DNA from: Brevibacterium sp. UMB1308A | GTDB lineage: Bacteria; Actinomycetota; Actinomycetes; Actinomycetales; Brevibacteriaceae | Length of the DNA: 30,503 nucleotides | Reading direction: 5' to 3' | Assembly (NCBI RefSeq): GCF_030230605.1 | Contig: NZ_JASPDO010000027.1 | Coordinates: 1-30,503, forward strand | Part shown: one piece after another, positions 8,274 through 15,232 of the stretch | How positions within the stretch are numbered: position 1 is the first letter of the stretch | Layout: each line of letters begins with the position of its first letter | Position numbers and translations under genes: made by a program | Notes under the pieces: model-generated | What the model was told of the DNA's origin: nothing | The model's database searches: none | The model's input: only the letters and a program-made list of their open reading frames with translations

Positions 8274-10151
8274 ATGAAAACTCAAGCGTTAACGTGGCCG
8301 AGACGGGTCGCTGCATCAGCAGCCTCCGTTCTCTTGGCCACGGCAGCACTCGCGGTCGGAGAGGTGGGCTCGGCTACAGCGGCCCCCGCCGACGACGTGC
8401 TTACATGGACGGGGGCCACGGGGGCCGCCACGGGATCAGCCGTCTCGCAGAGCTCCTGCGATTTCACCGGCGACGGTAAACACGACATAGTCACCAGTGC
8501 GTGGATGTGGGACCGCATGGGCGCAAGCTCAGTGGGCGTAGGCTACGTGATCCCCAATGGCGCGAAGCAGGGCCAACTCGATGACCCGACAACGGGAGTC
8601 ATCAGGATTGAAGGGCCTTCGGAAGAGGACGCGCTCGTAGGCTTTAGCGTCAACTGCGCCGGTGATGTCAACGGTGACGAAATCGACGATATTGTCATCA
8701 CGCAGTTCACGGAATCGCGGGCATATGTGGTCTTCGGTAGCAGAGAGCCCGAGCACATTCAGCTAGATCACCTGGGTGATCGCGGTTTCATTATCGCCAG
8801 CAAGCAGGATGACAGGACGGGCTACTATGCAACCGGCGTCGGTGACATCGACGGTGACGGCAAGGACGATGTCGCAGTCATTTCGCTGACGCGCAACAAC
8901 AGGGCGGGTGCGGCGACCGTGATCGCAGGAAGCGACGACATCGCAACCGTAGAGATTCCCGGTTCCAAGCGGATTATCGCCACAATTGAAGGTGCGCCCG
9001 AACAGGGGCTGTCGACAATCGCCCCGGCCGGAGATGTCAACGGTGACGGCAAGCCCGACCTCGTGCTGGGCGGCTATGTTGCTAAGCCTGCCGGCTATGA
9101 GGGAAGCGCCCACGGCATGGCGTGGGTTGTATTCGGCGATGTCAGGGGTGAAGTCAAGCTCGGCGAAGATTTCGAGGGCTTTGCTGTCAACGGCCCTGAG
9201 CGTGGACGGGACCGCTTGGGTATATCTGTTGCCTCTGCCGGCGATATTGACAACGACGGCAAAGACGATCTGATCATCGGTGCTGACGGTGCACCAGGTG
9301 GGGCGACGGAAAAGCGAAACGGCGCGGTTGCAGTCGTCCGCGGTGCCGATTCCAAGCAGACAGTTACCACCGACCCAACGGCGCCTGACGGTAAGTCAGT
9401 CGAAACAGACGGCAAGGACCGTGGATGGTGGATTGACGGTGGTGAGGACGCCGGCAACTTCGGCTTCGCGGTATCCGCATTGCCTCCCCAAGAGAAAAAC
9501 GGCTCCGGCACGCTGGTGATTGGCGACTACTCGGCGAATCGCGCATGGGCGCTCGATACTCGAGCGCTTAACGCCCCGCGGATTTCTGTTGATGATGTTT
9601 CAAGCGACTACGTTTCCGTTCTCAAGGGTGAGGCCGCAGGCGAGCGCCTGGGACGAGGTGTCGGGGTCGTAGCAGGAATGAACGGCCGCGCCGGGCACCA
9701 GTTTGTGGCCGGCGGCGATGGAATTGGAAGCATCGGAAGCGTGAGGGTGGCAGATTTGCCTGCCCAGGGTCGGAACGACGATGAGCCTTCGGCAGTTCCT
9801 GATCCCGATGAAGAGCCCACAGAGGATACCTCGCAGACTTCTGATCCTGCCGATGGCACTCAGCCGGAAGTTCCTGGAGGCGATGCCGATACTGACACAG
9901 GAGCGCCCGAAGGATCTGAGCCAGAAGGCGACACCGGTTCTTCAAGCGACGCTCGTGAGAGCGGTGGAGGCACTTCAACCGATCCAAACGCCGAGGCCGG
10001 TGAAAGGGTTGGCACGGAAACCCAGAGGCAAGACAACAACAGTCCGTTGCCGCGTACAGGAGCGCAGTTTGCCGGTGCGCTTGCCGCAGGTGCCGCTTTG
10101 ATCGCCGTCGGCATTACCACAATGATTCTCTTCCGCAGGAGGGCAAAGTGA
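8274..10151 (+). CDS. sortase-anchored surface protein with FG-GAP/VCBS-type repeats
   Basis: The product is 625 residues. It has an N-terminal signal peptide (about 1-37, cleavage near A-T-A-A-P-A). At least five FG-GAP/VCBS-like repeats carry calcium-loop motifs: D-F-T-G-D-G-K (~63), D-V-N-G-D-E-I (~131), D-I-D-G-D-G-K (~191), D-V-N-G-D-G-K (~254) and D-I-D-N-D-G-K (~324); such repeats build beta-propellers. From about 500 to 588 there is an acidic Pro/Glu/Asp/Ser wall-spanning linker. The C terminus has L-P-R-T-G (~592), a hydrophobic helix and R-R-R-A-K, a complete sortase signal. The protein should therefore be covalently attached to peptidoglycan and displayed outside. Tandem iron boxes precede it and its stop overlaps the next gene. 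A role in binding a metal or a host ligand under iron limitation is inference. Ribosome site is weak (AGAAAG). Confidence 0.85.
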   Translation: MKTQALTWPRRVAASAASVLLATAALAVGEVGSATAAPADDVLTWTGATGAATGSAVSQSSCDFTGDGKHDIVTSAWMWDRMGASSVGVGYVIPNGAKQGQLDDPTTGVIRIEGPSEEDALVGFSVNCAGDVNGDEIDDIVITQFTESRAYVVFGSREPEHIQLDHLGDRGFIIASKQDDRTGYYATGVGDIDGDGKDDVAVISLTRNNRAGAATVIAGSDDIATVEIPGSKRIIATIEGAPEQGLSTIAPAGDVNGDGKPDLVLGGYVAKPAGYEGSAHGMAWVVFGDVRGEVKLGEDFEGFAVNGPERGRDRLGISVASAGDIDNDGKDDLIIGADGAPGGATEKRNGAVAVVRGADSKQTVTTDPTAPDGKSVETDGKDRGWWIDGGEDAGNFGFAVSALPPQEKNGSGTLVIGDYSANRAWALDTRALNAPRISVDDVSSDYVSVLKGEAAGERLGRGVGVVAGMNGRAGHQFVAGGDGIGSIGSVRVADLPAQGRNDDEPSAVPDPDEEPTEDTSQTSDPADGTQPEVPGGDADTDTGAPEGSEPEGDTGSSSDARESGGGTSTDPNAEAGERVGTETQRQDNNSPLPRTGAQFAGALAAGAALIAVGITTMILFRRRAK

Positions 10152-11572
10152 AAATCAATCGAAAGACGACGGCTGCAGCGGCATTCAGTGCTCTTCTGGT
10201 TTTTTGTGGCGCTTCCGTCGCAGCTGCTGAGCCTGTTACAGCGCCCACGGAGAAGCCGACAGAACATGAACACGCACCGGCTACGGAGACAACTCCCACT
10301 GGCGAACCGTCGCCTACGGGCACTGCCGAGCCCAGCGCGCCGGCGGATGAAAACGGCGGTGATGGTCACGGCAAAGAAGATGGGCATGATGGCCACGAAC
10401 ACCATGACGACGGCGATCGCAAGACATATGGTTGGGAACCGTCAAAGTACGACACATGCCCAGCCTCGCTGCACGATGAATATACGGTGACAGGGCCCGA
10501 CGGTAAGCGCTACGACTCGTGGCACCCGACTTCCGCGGTCGACCCGGCTACCGGAAAGAAGTGCACCTTCGGCCATGAACACGGAGACGATCCGCGCACT
10601 TCCGATATCTACGAGTGGGCTGTTAAGAAGACCGGTGACAAGGCAACTGGCATTCCGTTCAGCTATGCAAACGAAGTTTCTGCAGTGGCCGCCGAAGAGC
10701 ACGGTTCAGTGCCTCACCGGCACGAAGATCACTATGGTCACAAGTTCATCGTTCGCAACAACGTTAAGCAGGTGCGGGCTGATCGAGCGGGCTATGCGCG
10801 TGATGCGTCCGGCAATCCGATCGAATGCGATTACCTTATGAAGGTGCACCAGGGCTCTCATTCGAAGGACGCGCTGAGCAACAACGCTCATGAACTGTTC
10901 TATGCGGTTCGTTGCAGTGATGGGACCGAAATGGCTGTCACGACGCTGACACCCTTCGGCCAGCCGAACGAATACATCCGCAACTGCACGGACGAAAAGG
11001 TGCAGACCAGCGGATCCGATCTGCCGGGTGCAAACACGGGTGCGCGACGAATTCCTGATGAGAAGTGCCTCAACGCCAACGTGCTCAACGGTCCGAACAC
11101 TAGCGATGTATGGGGACTCTACGAATTGTGGGAGTCGGACACGACGATCACGGATCCAAGCGGCAAGACAATCGCCCGCTTCGACCCCTGGTTCGGGGTG
11201 CGCAACCCGTCGCGGTTTGCTTCGGGAAGTGAGTCAAAACCGGTCTCCCAGCTGTTCGATAAAGAAAAGACAGTCGGCTGGCCGTGGTCGACGATGTCCG
11301 GTGTTCTTGAACAGATAGACCCCGCTTCGCCGTTCAACGGAGCGCAACGAGACGTCTATGTTCAGAACTCGACGGTCGATAACCGTGGCGGTTCGGAGTT
11401 CATCTACACGGATGCCTACGGTAAGAACAGCTCGACCAGCGAATTCACCGGTTCGATTCGACAGTACGTTTCGACAACTTCGAACACATCGCTGCCAGAG
11501 CTCGAGCGCAGAGCTTTCGGATTCAATACCGACTATGGGGCTCCTGGAACCGGTGTTCACGCGCCGAACTGA
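10148..11572 (+). CDS. secreted histidine-rich protein, probable metal binding, unknown family
   Basis: The GTG start overlaps the previous stop (GTGA), with AGGAGG 5-6 bases upstream, so it is translated together with the surface protein. The product is 474 residues: signal peptide to about residue 27 (S-V-A-A-A-E), a Pro/Thr/Glu linker, then a His/Asp/Gly-rich stretch at about 73-93 (G-H-G-K-E-D-G-H-D-G-H-E-H-H-D-D). Further His clusters are G-H-E-H-G-D-D (~140) and H-R-H-E-D-H-Y-G-H (~190). Several cysteines (e.g. C-P-A-S-L-H, K-K-C-T-F-G-H) may form disulfides. There is no sorting motif, lipobox or membrane helix, so it is likely released or held by its partner. I do not recognise the folded domain. 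The iron boxes and His clusters suggest extracellular metal or haem handling, which is inference. Confidence 0.8.
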   Translation: MKINRKTTAAAAFSALLVFCGASVAAAEPVTAPTEKPTEHEHAPATETTPTGEPSPTGTAEPSAPADENGGDGHGKEDGHDGHEHHDDGDRKTYGWEPSKYDTCPASLHDEYTVTGPDGKRYDSWHPTSAVDPATGKKCTFGHEHGDDPRTSDIYEWAVKKTGDKATGIPFSYANEVSAVAAEEHGSVPHRHEDHYGHKFIVRNNVKQVRADRAGYARDASGNPIECDYLMKVHQGSHSKDALSNNAHELFYAVRCSDGTEMAVTTLTPFGQPNEYIRNCTDEKVQTSGSDLPGANTGARRIPDEKCLNANVLNGPNTSDVWGLYELWESDTTITDPSGKTIARFDPWFGVRNPSRFASGSESKPVSQLFDKEKTVGWPWSTMSGVLEQIDPASPFNGAQRDVYVQNSTVDNRGGSEFIYTDAYGKNSSTSEFTGSIRQYVSTTSNTSLPELERRAFGFNTDYGAPGTGVHAPN

Positions 11573-11573
11573 T

Positions 11574-11670
11574 GTCCCTAGTCGGGCGGCGCCCGGAACC
11601 GTCACGATGGACTGAGTTGCGTTAGAGGGAGTAGCGCATACGCTCCCGAGGTGCCCGCCGGTGCTGGGGA
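11574..11670 (+). pseudogene. remnant of an ilvD 3' end plus spacer, right copy of the repeat
   Basis: Immediately after the His-rich gene's stop, a frame reads V-P-S-R-A-A-P-G-T-V-T-M-D-stop, matching the ilvD terminus [16 protein letters not shown]; the following bases match the ilvD downstream spacer. The rest of ilvD is absent. The copy is diverged (third-position and conservative changes), so it is not a fresh duplication. It marks the right edge of the iron-box operon. Confidence 0.65.
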
Positions 11671-11827
11671 GCTCCTCGAGGCGCGACGCGCGATGGAGGA
11701 GCAGTGGGTGTCCCACCTGCGCGCCGAGGTGGGTGTGGATGCCGTTATTGCGCAGACTCCGCTCCTGCCGGCCGAGCCCGTGGGGCTGGGAGCCCTCGCG
11801 GAGTTCGGCGAGCTGCTCTTCGCTTAA
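11642..11827 (+). pseudogene. C-terminal-looking protein fragment, no proper start
   Basis: An open frame runs to the TAA at 11825-11827. It includes E-L-L-E-A-R-R-A-M-E-E-Q-W and ends L-P-A-E-P-V-G-L-G-A-L-A-E-F-G-E-L-L-F-A. The pattern (amphipathic helix, V-G-V-D-A-V-I-A-Q-T-P strand, then P-V-G-L-x-A-L) looks like the tail of a larger protein. It loosely recalls ArsA-type ATPase C termini, but I cannot confirm that. An ATG at 11693 would give 44 residues with a purine-rich stretch only within the codons. It is probably a remnant left beside the inserted operon. 11828-11894 shows nothing. Confidence 0.35.
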
Positions 11828-11894
11828 CTCTCGCCCGCACATTGAGGGTGTGTGCCGCAATGTGAGGGTGTGGATTCTTACCTGGGGTACGGAG

Positions 11895-12116
11895 TCAGTC
11901 CTCGTCGGGGATTACCGCGGGATCGGTAGCGGTGCCCTGCTTCCGCTTGTTGGCGAGCCGGCGCCTATCCATCCACCAAGTGAGTAGGAAGATGGCGACT
12001 CCGAAGGTGGCTCCGCTGATGAGGCCGGCCGTCGTGTTGCCTCGGATAAGGTACTCGGGCAAGTTGATGACGGGGCTGCCGCTCATCCCGTGGTAGCCGA
12101 CCGCCGCTGAAAACAC
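11895..12116 (-). pseudogene. truncated copy of the neighbouring small membrane protein
   Basis: The frame ends A-T-D-P-A-V-I-P-D-E-D, almost the same as the end of the intact protein at 12199 (E-P-D-P-A-D-I-P-D-E-D). The preceding segment (S-P-V-I-N-L-P-E-Y-L, one Gly/Phe-rich membrane helix, then R-R-R-L) aligns with its last helix region. The N-terminal two thirds are missing. The nominal start is a GTG with no ribosome site, emerging from the terminator hairpin of the intact gene. It appears to be a decayed tandem duplicate, though a short one-helix protein cannot be excluded. Confidence 0.5.
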
Positions 12117-12117
12117 C

Positions 12118-12160
12118 AGATCTGCTGTGGTGGGGAACGAATTCCCACCGCAGCAGATCT
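12118..12160 (-). terminator. 17-bp stem terminator hairpin
   Basis: 12118-12134 pairs with 12144-12160 along 17 positions with one wobble, around a 9-base loop (outer arm AGATCTGCTG). On the minus strand it is followed by GGTGTTTTC. It should end the regulator/membrane-protein transcript. Confidence 0.75.
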
Positions 12161-12198
12161 GTTTCTATTGCCGCTGTCAGCGCCGTGGGCTGGCCCGC

Positions 12199-12759
12199 TC
12201 AGTCTTCGTCGGGAATGTCGGCAGGGTCAGGTTCCTGCGTCTTGGTGCGGCGTACCGAGACGATCGCCCAGGCGATCGGGATGAGGGCGACAATACCTCC
12301 GCCGATCAGACCGCGCGACAGCGGTGCAGTGCCACCGCGGCTGAAGTTGTCGGCAAGGCCCTGCACGACATCGGGTACGGGGATGAGGGGGTGTCCAGTG
12401 GTCAGATGGAACGCGATTCCGAACAGCAGTGCGGCAACCATCACGCCCATGATTACGTGAGGCCACACCAGCTGGCCCATGGTTCCCTTCGACAGCAGCT
12501 TGTCGACCTGGACACCGTGACGTTCGGCGTAGAAGTAGATGGCAAACGACGGGATCGACGACACCACCAGCAGGACGGCGCCCCACGCACCGTTGCCGGT
12601 CAGCGCGAGTCCGGCGGCAACGGCGGTCGCCGTGTAGACGCTGACGACCGCGCCGAAGGACGTTGCCTGCAGCAGAATACGCGCTTCGCGTTCATCGCCC
12701 ATGGTTGCCGAGTCGTAGCCCATCATCCGGTCAATACGAGGTGTAGTGGAGTTCGTCAT
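12199..12759 (-). CDS. small four-helix membrane protein paired with an XRE regulator
   Basis: The product is 186 residues. A polar N terminus (about 28 residues) is followed by four hydrophobic helices (starting near 30, 58, 98 and 150), a loop containing F-Y-A-E-R-H-G-V between helices 2 and 3, and a short acidic tail D-P-A-D-I-P-D-E-D. Its ATG overlaps the stop of the regulator gene by ATGA, with AGGAGG just upstream. Small XRE regulators of this type are commonly coupled to short membrane proteins (DUF2178/DUF3796-like) of unknown function. I see the same arrangement but cannot assign the exact family. A truncated paralogue lies downstream. Confidence 0.75.
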   Translation of the reverse strand: MTNSTTPRIDRMMGYDSATMGDEREARILLQATSFGAVVSVYTATAVAAGLALTGNGAWGAVLLVVSSIPSFAIYFYAERHGVQVDKLLSKGTMGQLVWPHVIMGVMVAALLFGIAFHLTTGHPLIPVPDVVQGLADNFSRGGTAPLSRGLIGGGIVALIPIAWAIVSVRRTKTQEPDPADIPDED

Positions 12760-12974
12760 GAGTTGTCCTCCTGTGCTGTGGGAAAAAGATCTTCGACGGT
12801 GTTGTCCAGCAGCTGTGCGATCGACAGTGCTAAGTAGACGCTGGGGGCGTAGTCGCCGCGTTCAATCGAAATGATCGTCTGCCGCGACACACCCGCTTTT
12901 GCTGCCAGCTGCGCTTGCGTGAGTTCGGCAAGCAGCCTGGCGCTTTTCACTTTCGGCTTTGGTTGTGTGCTCAT
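12756..12974 (-). CDS. XRE-family helix-turn-helix regulator
   Basis: The product is 72 residues and consists almost entirely of one HTH_3 domain: L-T-Q-A-Q-L-A-A-K-A-G-V-S-R-Q-T-I-I-S-I-E-R-G, then P-S-V-Y-L-A-L-S-I-A-Q-L-L and V-E-D-L-F, the hallmark of short YgzD-like repressors. GAGGAAAG lies immediately before the ATG. It leads a two-gene operon with the membrane protein. A tandem repeat with six TGTC/GACA half sites just upstream is the likely autoregulatory operator. Confidence 0.9.
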   Translation of the reverse strand: MSTQPKPKVKSARLLAELTQAQLAAKAGVSRQTIISIERGDYAPSVYLALSIAQLLDNTVEDLFPTAQEDNS

Positions 12975-12983
12975 CTTTCCTCG

Positions 12984-13067
12984 TGTCTAGTTTGTTTGAC
13001 ACAAGGTTAAGGAAATTAGACATTGCATGTCAAGCAAACCCGACATTAGGGAAAGAATCTTTGACAT
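12984..13067 (-). promoter_or_regulatory. imperfect 44-bp tandem repeat with TGTC/GACA half sites (operator candidate)
   Basis: Half sites occur at TGTC 12984, GACA 12998, GACA 13019, then TGTC 13028, GACA 13042, GACA 13063. The offsets (14, 21) are identical in both 44-bp units. The first pair forms GTGTC...GACAC, and GTTTGTTTGACA pairs with TGTCAAGCAAAC (one mismatch). The block lies 10-93 bases upstream of the regulator's start, so it is a good autorepression site. Which half sites the protein uses is not visible. Confidence 0.5.
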
Positions 13068-13077
13068 CAAAGGCTTG

Positions 13078-13170
13078 AGTAGGTGCCCCGAACCACAGCG
13101 AAACAAGCTGGACTTCTTCGACACTCCGGCTGGCGAGAGTCGTTTCGAGTGCCTGCTGAACCAGCGTTGA
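13078..13170 (+). pseudogene. IS30-type transposase C-terminal remnant
   Basis: The frame ending at TGA 13168-13170 reads N-K-L-D-F-F-D-T-P-A-G-E-S-R-F-E-C-L-L-N-Q. This matches the common IS30-family tail pattern R-K-x-L-x-F-x-T-P-A-x-x-F. The catalytic part is absent and there is no start codon. The remaining spacer, 13171-13296, shows nothing else. Confidence 0.5.
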
Positions 13171-13296
13171 CTAAACCAGCGTCCGAGGCCACGCTCAAGC
13201 GGTTCTATGACCTCACACCTGAGAAACCAGTTTCAGGGGAATCCGGAACTGTGTGAGAAGTGCGTGCACATTGGCCCCGTCGTGGCACCTGGCCAG

Positions 13297-14535
13297 TCAG
13301 CCCATGAGTGCTTCGACGGGATCAATTCGTGCCGCTTTGAGCGCTGGGTACACGCTTGAAATGCCACCCACACACGCACCCAAGATAATTCCGCAGGGAA
13401 TAAGCCATAGAGGTATGACAGCCGTCCAGTTTTGAACGAGGGCGAAGATGAGCACAGCGTTAAAACCGACTATCGCTCCCACCAACCCTCCGAACGCGCC
13501 AATCATCACACCTTCTGTCACGATTTGGTTAACGATGTCGTGCGACGTAGCGCCGAGCGCACTACGGACACCGATTTCGTGACGACGTTGGAATACTGAC
13601 GCCAGCATGGTGTTGGAAATGCTGAGTGCCCCAATGATGAGAGCGACGATACCGAATGCGTACACCATTGTTTGTGTGTCACCGGATACTTGCTCTCGCA
13701 GATTTTCAGGGTCGGGTGGAACTTCACTTGTCAGGTCGTACCGCTGGTAAGGGTCAAACGCGATGGGTGCCTCAACAGACACTTGGCGGGCATACCCTGG
13801 TTCAGTTGACACAACGAACTGAGGGTAGGTGAACTGTCCGCCTGAGTCAGCACCGCTCGTGAGGGGCAAAACGATTGCGTCGTCGAAACCATCTGCGGGG
13901 TCTGGACTAGAAAACACGCCAGCTACCGCGTAGGTGGCATTTCCAACGTGTATTTGGCGTGGCGAATCACTGTTGTCGATTCCCAGCTGTCGCGCCACGG
14001 TCGTTCCTATGAACGCAACTCGTGCGCCACGCTGAACGTGCCCTGAGTCGAATGGTTGCCCCCACACAGTATGTAATCTGTGCGCTACTAGAGTTTCGGC
14101 ATCGGCAAGCATGACAGAGGAATCCGCTAGAGGATCGGTCCCAGGAGCTGCGCGAACAGGAAGTGGGTCTGACGACTTAAGTAGAAAACCGGCGGTTTTC
14201 ACACCGTTGAGCGCTCGCACCCGCTTGATCCCTGTAGCCAAAGGTTCTTCATGCTGTGACGCCGATTCAGGTTGCGTTGCAGCGAAACGCGTTTGTACCA
14301 CCTCGGACGCTAACGAATCCGGGATCCCAGATACGGCTACCTTGGTCGCCATGAGATCCGTAAAACGACTCGATACTTGTGTTTGCACTGTCGTGGACAT
14401 TGCAAGCATTGCAACGAGAGCGAAGATCCCCATTGCGACTCCAAGCGATGTGAGAATCGTGCCACGTTTGCGTCGGGTCACGGCTGTGAGCGCTGGCCGT
14501 CCCGATTTTGCCAAGTAACCGCGGAACAGTTTCAC
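13297..14535 (-). CDS. MacB/FtsX-type ABC transporter permease
   Basis: The product is 412 residues. It has one N-terminal membrane helix (about 28-50), a large extracytoplasmic domain (about 55-280, MacB periplasmic-core-like), and three C-terminal helices (near 290, 340 and 375). It ends P-A-L-K-A-A-R-I-D-P-V-E-A-L-M-G, the standard MacB-family end. Its ATG overlaps the stop of the ATPase gene by ATGA. MacB-type permeases do not pump through a channel; they transmit ATPase motion to the extracytoplasmic side, often with an adaptor. The partner adaptor and ATPase are directly upstream. It is the last gene of the minus-strand export cassette. Confidence 0.88.
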   Translation of the reverse strand: MKLFRGYLAKSGRPALTAVTRRKRGTILTSLGVAMGIFALVAMLAMSTTVQTQVSSRFTDLMATKVAVSGIPDSLASEVVQTRFAATQPESASQHEEPLATGIKRVRALNGVKTAGFLLKSSDPLPVRAAPGTDPLADSSVMLADAETLVAHRLHTVWGQPFDSGHVQRGARVAFIGTTVARQLGIDNSDSPRQIHVGNATYAVAGVFSSPDPADGFDDAIVLPLTSGADSGGQFTYPQFVVSTEPGYARQVSVEAPIAFDPYQRYDLTSEVPPDPENLREQVSGDTQTMVYAFGIVALIIGALSISNTMLASVFQRRHEIGVRSALGATSHDIVNQIVTEGVMIGAFGGLVGAIVGFNAVLIFALVQNWTAVIPLWLIPCGIILGACVGGISSVYPALKAARIDPVEALMG

Positions 14536-15218
14536 CGCAGTTTCGCCTCAGAGCGCAACCGGCCCCTGTCGATCGTATAAATGACGTCCGACTGTTCTGC
14601 CACATTGCGGTCGTGCGTAATAACGACAACAGCACGTCCTTGAACGTGCGCAACATCTTTGAGCGTTGTGACGACGCGTTCAGAGTTTTCACGGTCGAGG
14701 TTGCCGGTAGGTTCGTCGCAGAGAAGCAGATTGGCTTCAGAATTGAGGGCGCGCGCAATTGCACATCGTTGCTTTTCTCCGCCTGAGAGTTGCTGGGGCC
14801 ACGCGTTAGCGCGGTGTGTGAGTGACACCGCTTCAATGAGTTCATCTACCCGGGATTGTGTTGAGGATGAATAGGTCTGAGTTAACGCGATGTTTTCAGC
14901 GACAGTCAAGTGTTCGATGAGGTGAAATGCTTGGAAGACAAAAGATACACGGCCTGCTCGAAATTGAGCACGTTCGTTAGTCGTGAGCTCAGTGGCCTCA
15001 ACACCGTCGATCATGACGCTACCGGTTGAAGGGGCAAGTAGCAGGCCCATGATGCTCAGGAGAGTGGTTTTCCCCGAGCCGGAAGGGCCCACCACAGTGG
15101 CGAATTGTCCTGGAAACAGTGAGATGTTGATGTCAGACAAGACTGGTACGTTGCCAGCTTCAGTGCGGTAGGTGTGACTGATGTGCGTGAGAACGCAGCT
15201 TGGAGAAGTAGTGGTCAT
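14532..15218 (-). CDS. ABC transporter ATP-binding protein (MacB/LolD type)
   Basis: The product is 228 residues and a complete ATPase: Walker A G-P-S-G-S-G-K-T-T (44-52), Q-loop near F-V-F-Q-A-F-H, signature L-S-G-G-E-K-Q-R, Walker B L-L-L-C-D-E-P-T-G-N-L-D and H-loop V-I-T-H-D. The D-E-P-T-G-N-L-D form is typical of the LolD/MacB/FtsE group. It powers the permease encoded next and probably acts with the HlyD-like adaptor encoded before it. The gap to the adaptor gene is 14 bases, so it is part of the same operon. Confidence 0.92.
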   Translation of the reverse strand: MTTTSPSCVLTHISHTYRTEAGNVPVLSDINISLFPGQFATVVGPSGSGKTTLLSIMGLLLAPSTGSVMIDGVEATELTTNERAQFRAGRVSFVFQAFHLIEHLTVAENIALTQTYSSSTQSRVDELIEAVSLTHRANAWPQQLSGGEKQRCAIARALNSEANLLLCDEPTGNLDRENSERVVTTLKDVAHVQGRAVVVITHDRNVAEQSDVIYTIDRGRLRSEAKLR

Positions 15219-15232
15219 ACGTGTGGGTATTC

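Noticed and set aside
12127..12837. Long plus-strand frame opposite the membrane protein and XRE gene
   Set aside because: Shadow of real minus-strand genes; low-complexity, Arg/His-rich content and no ribosome site.
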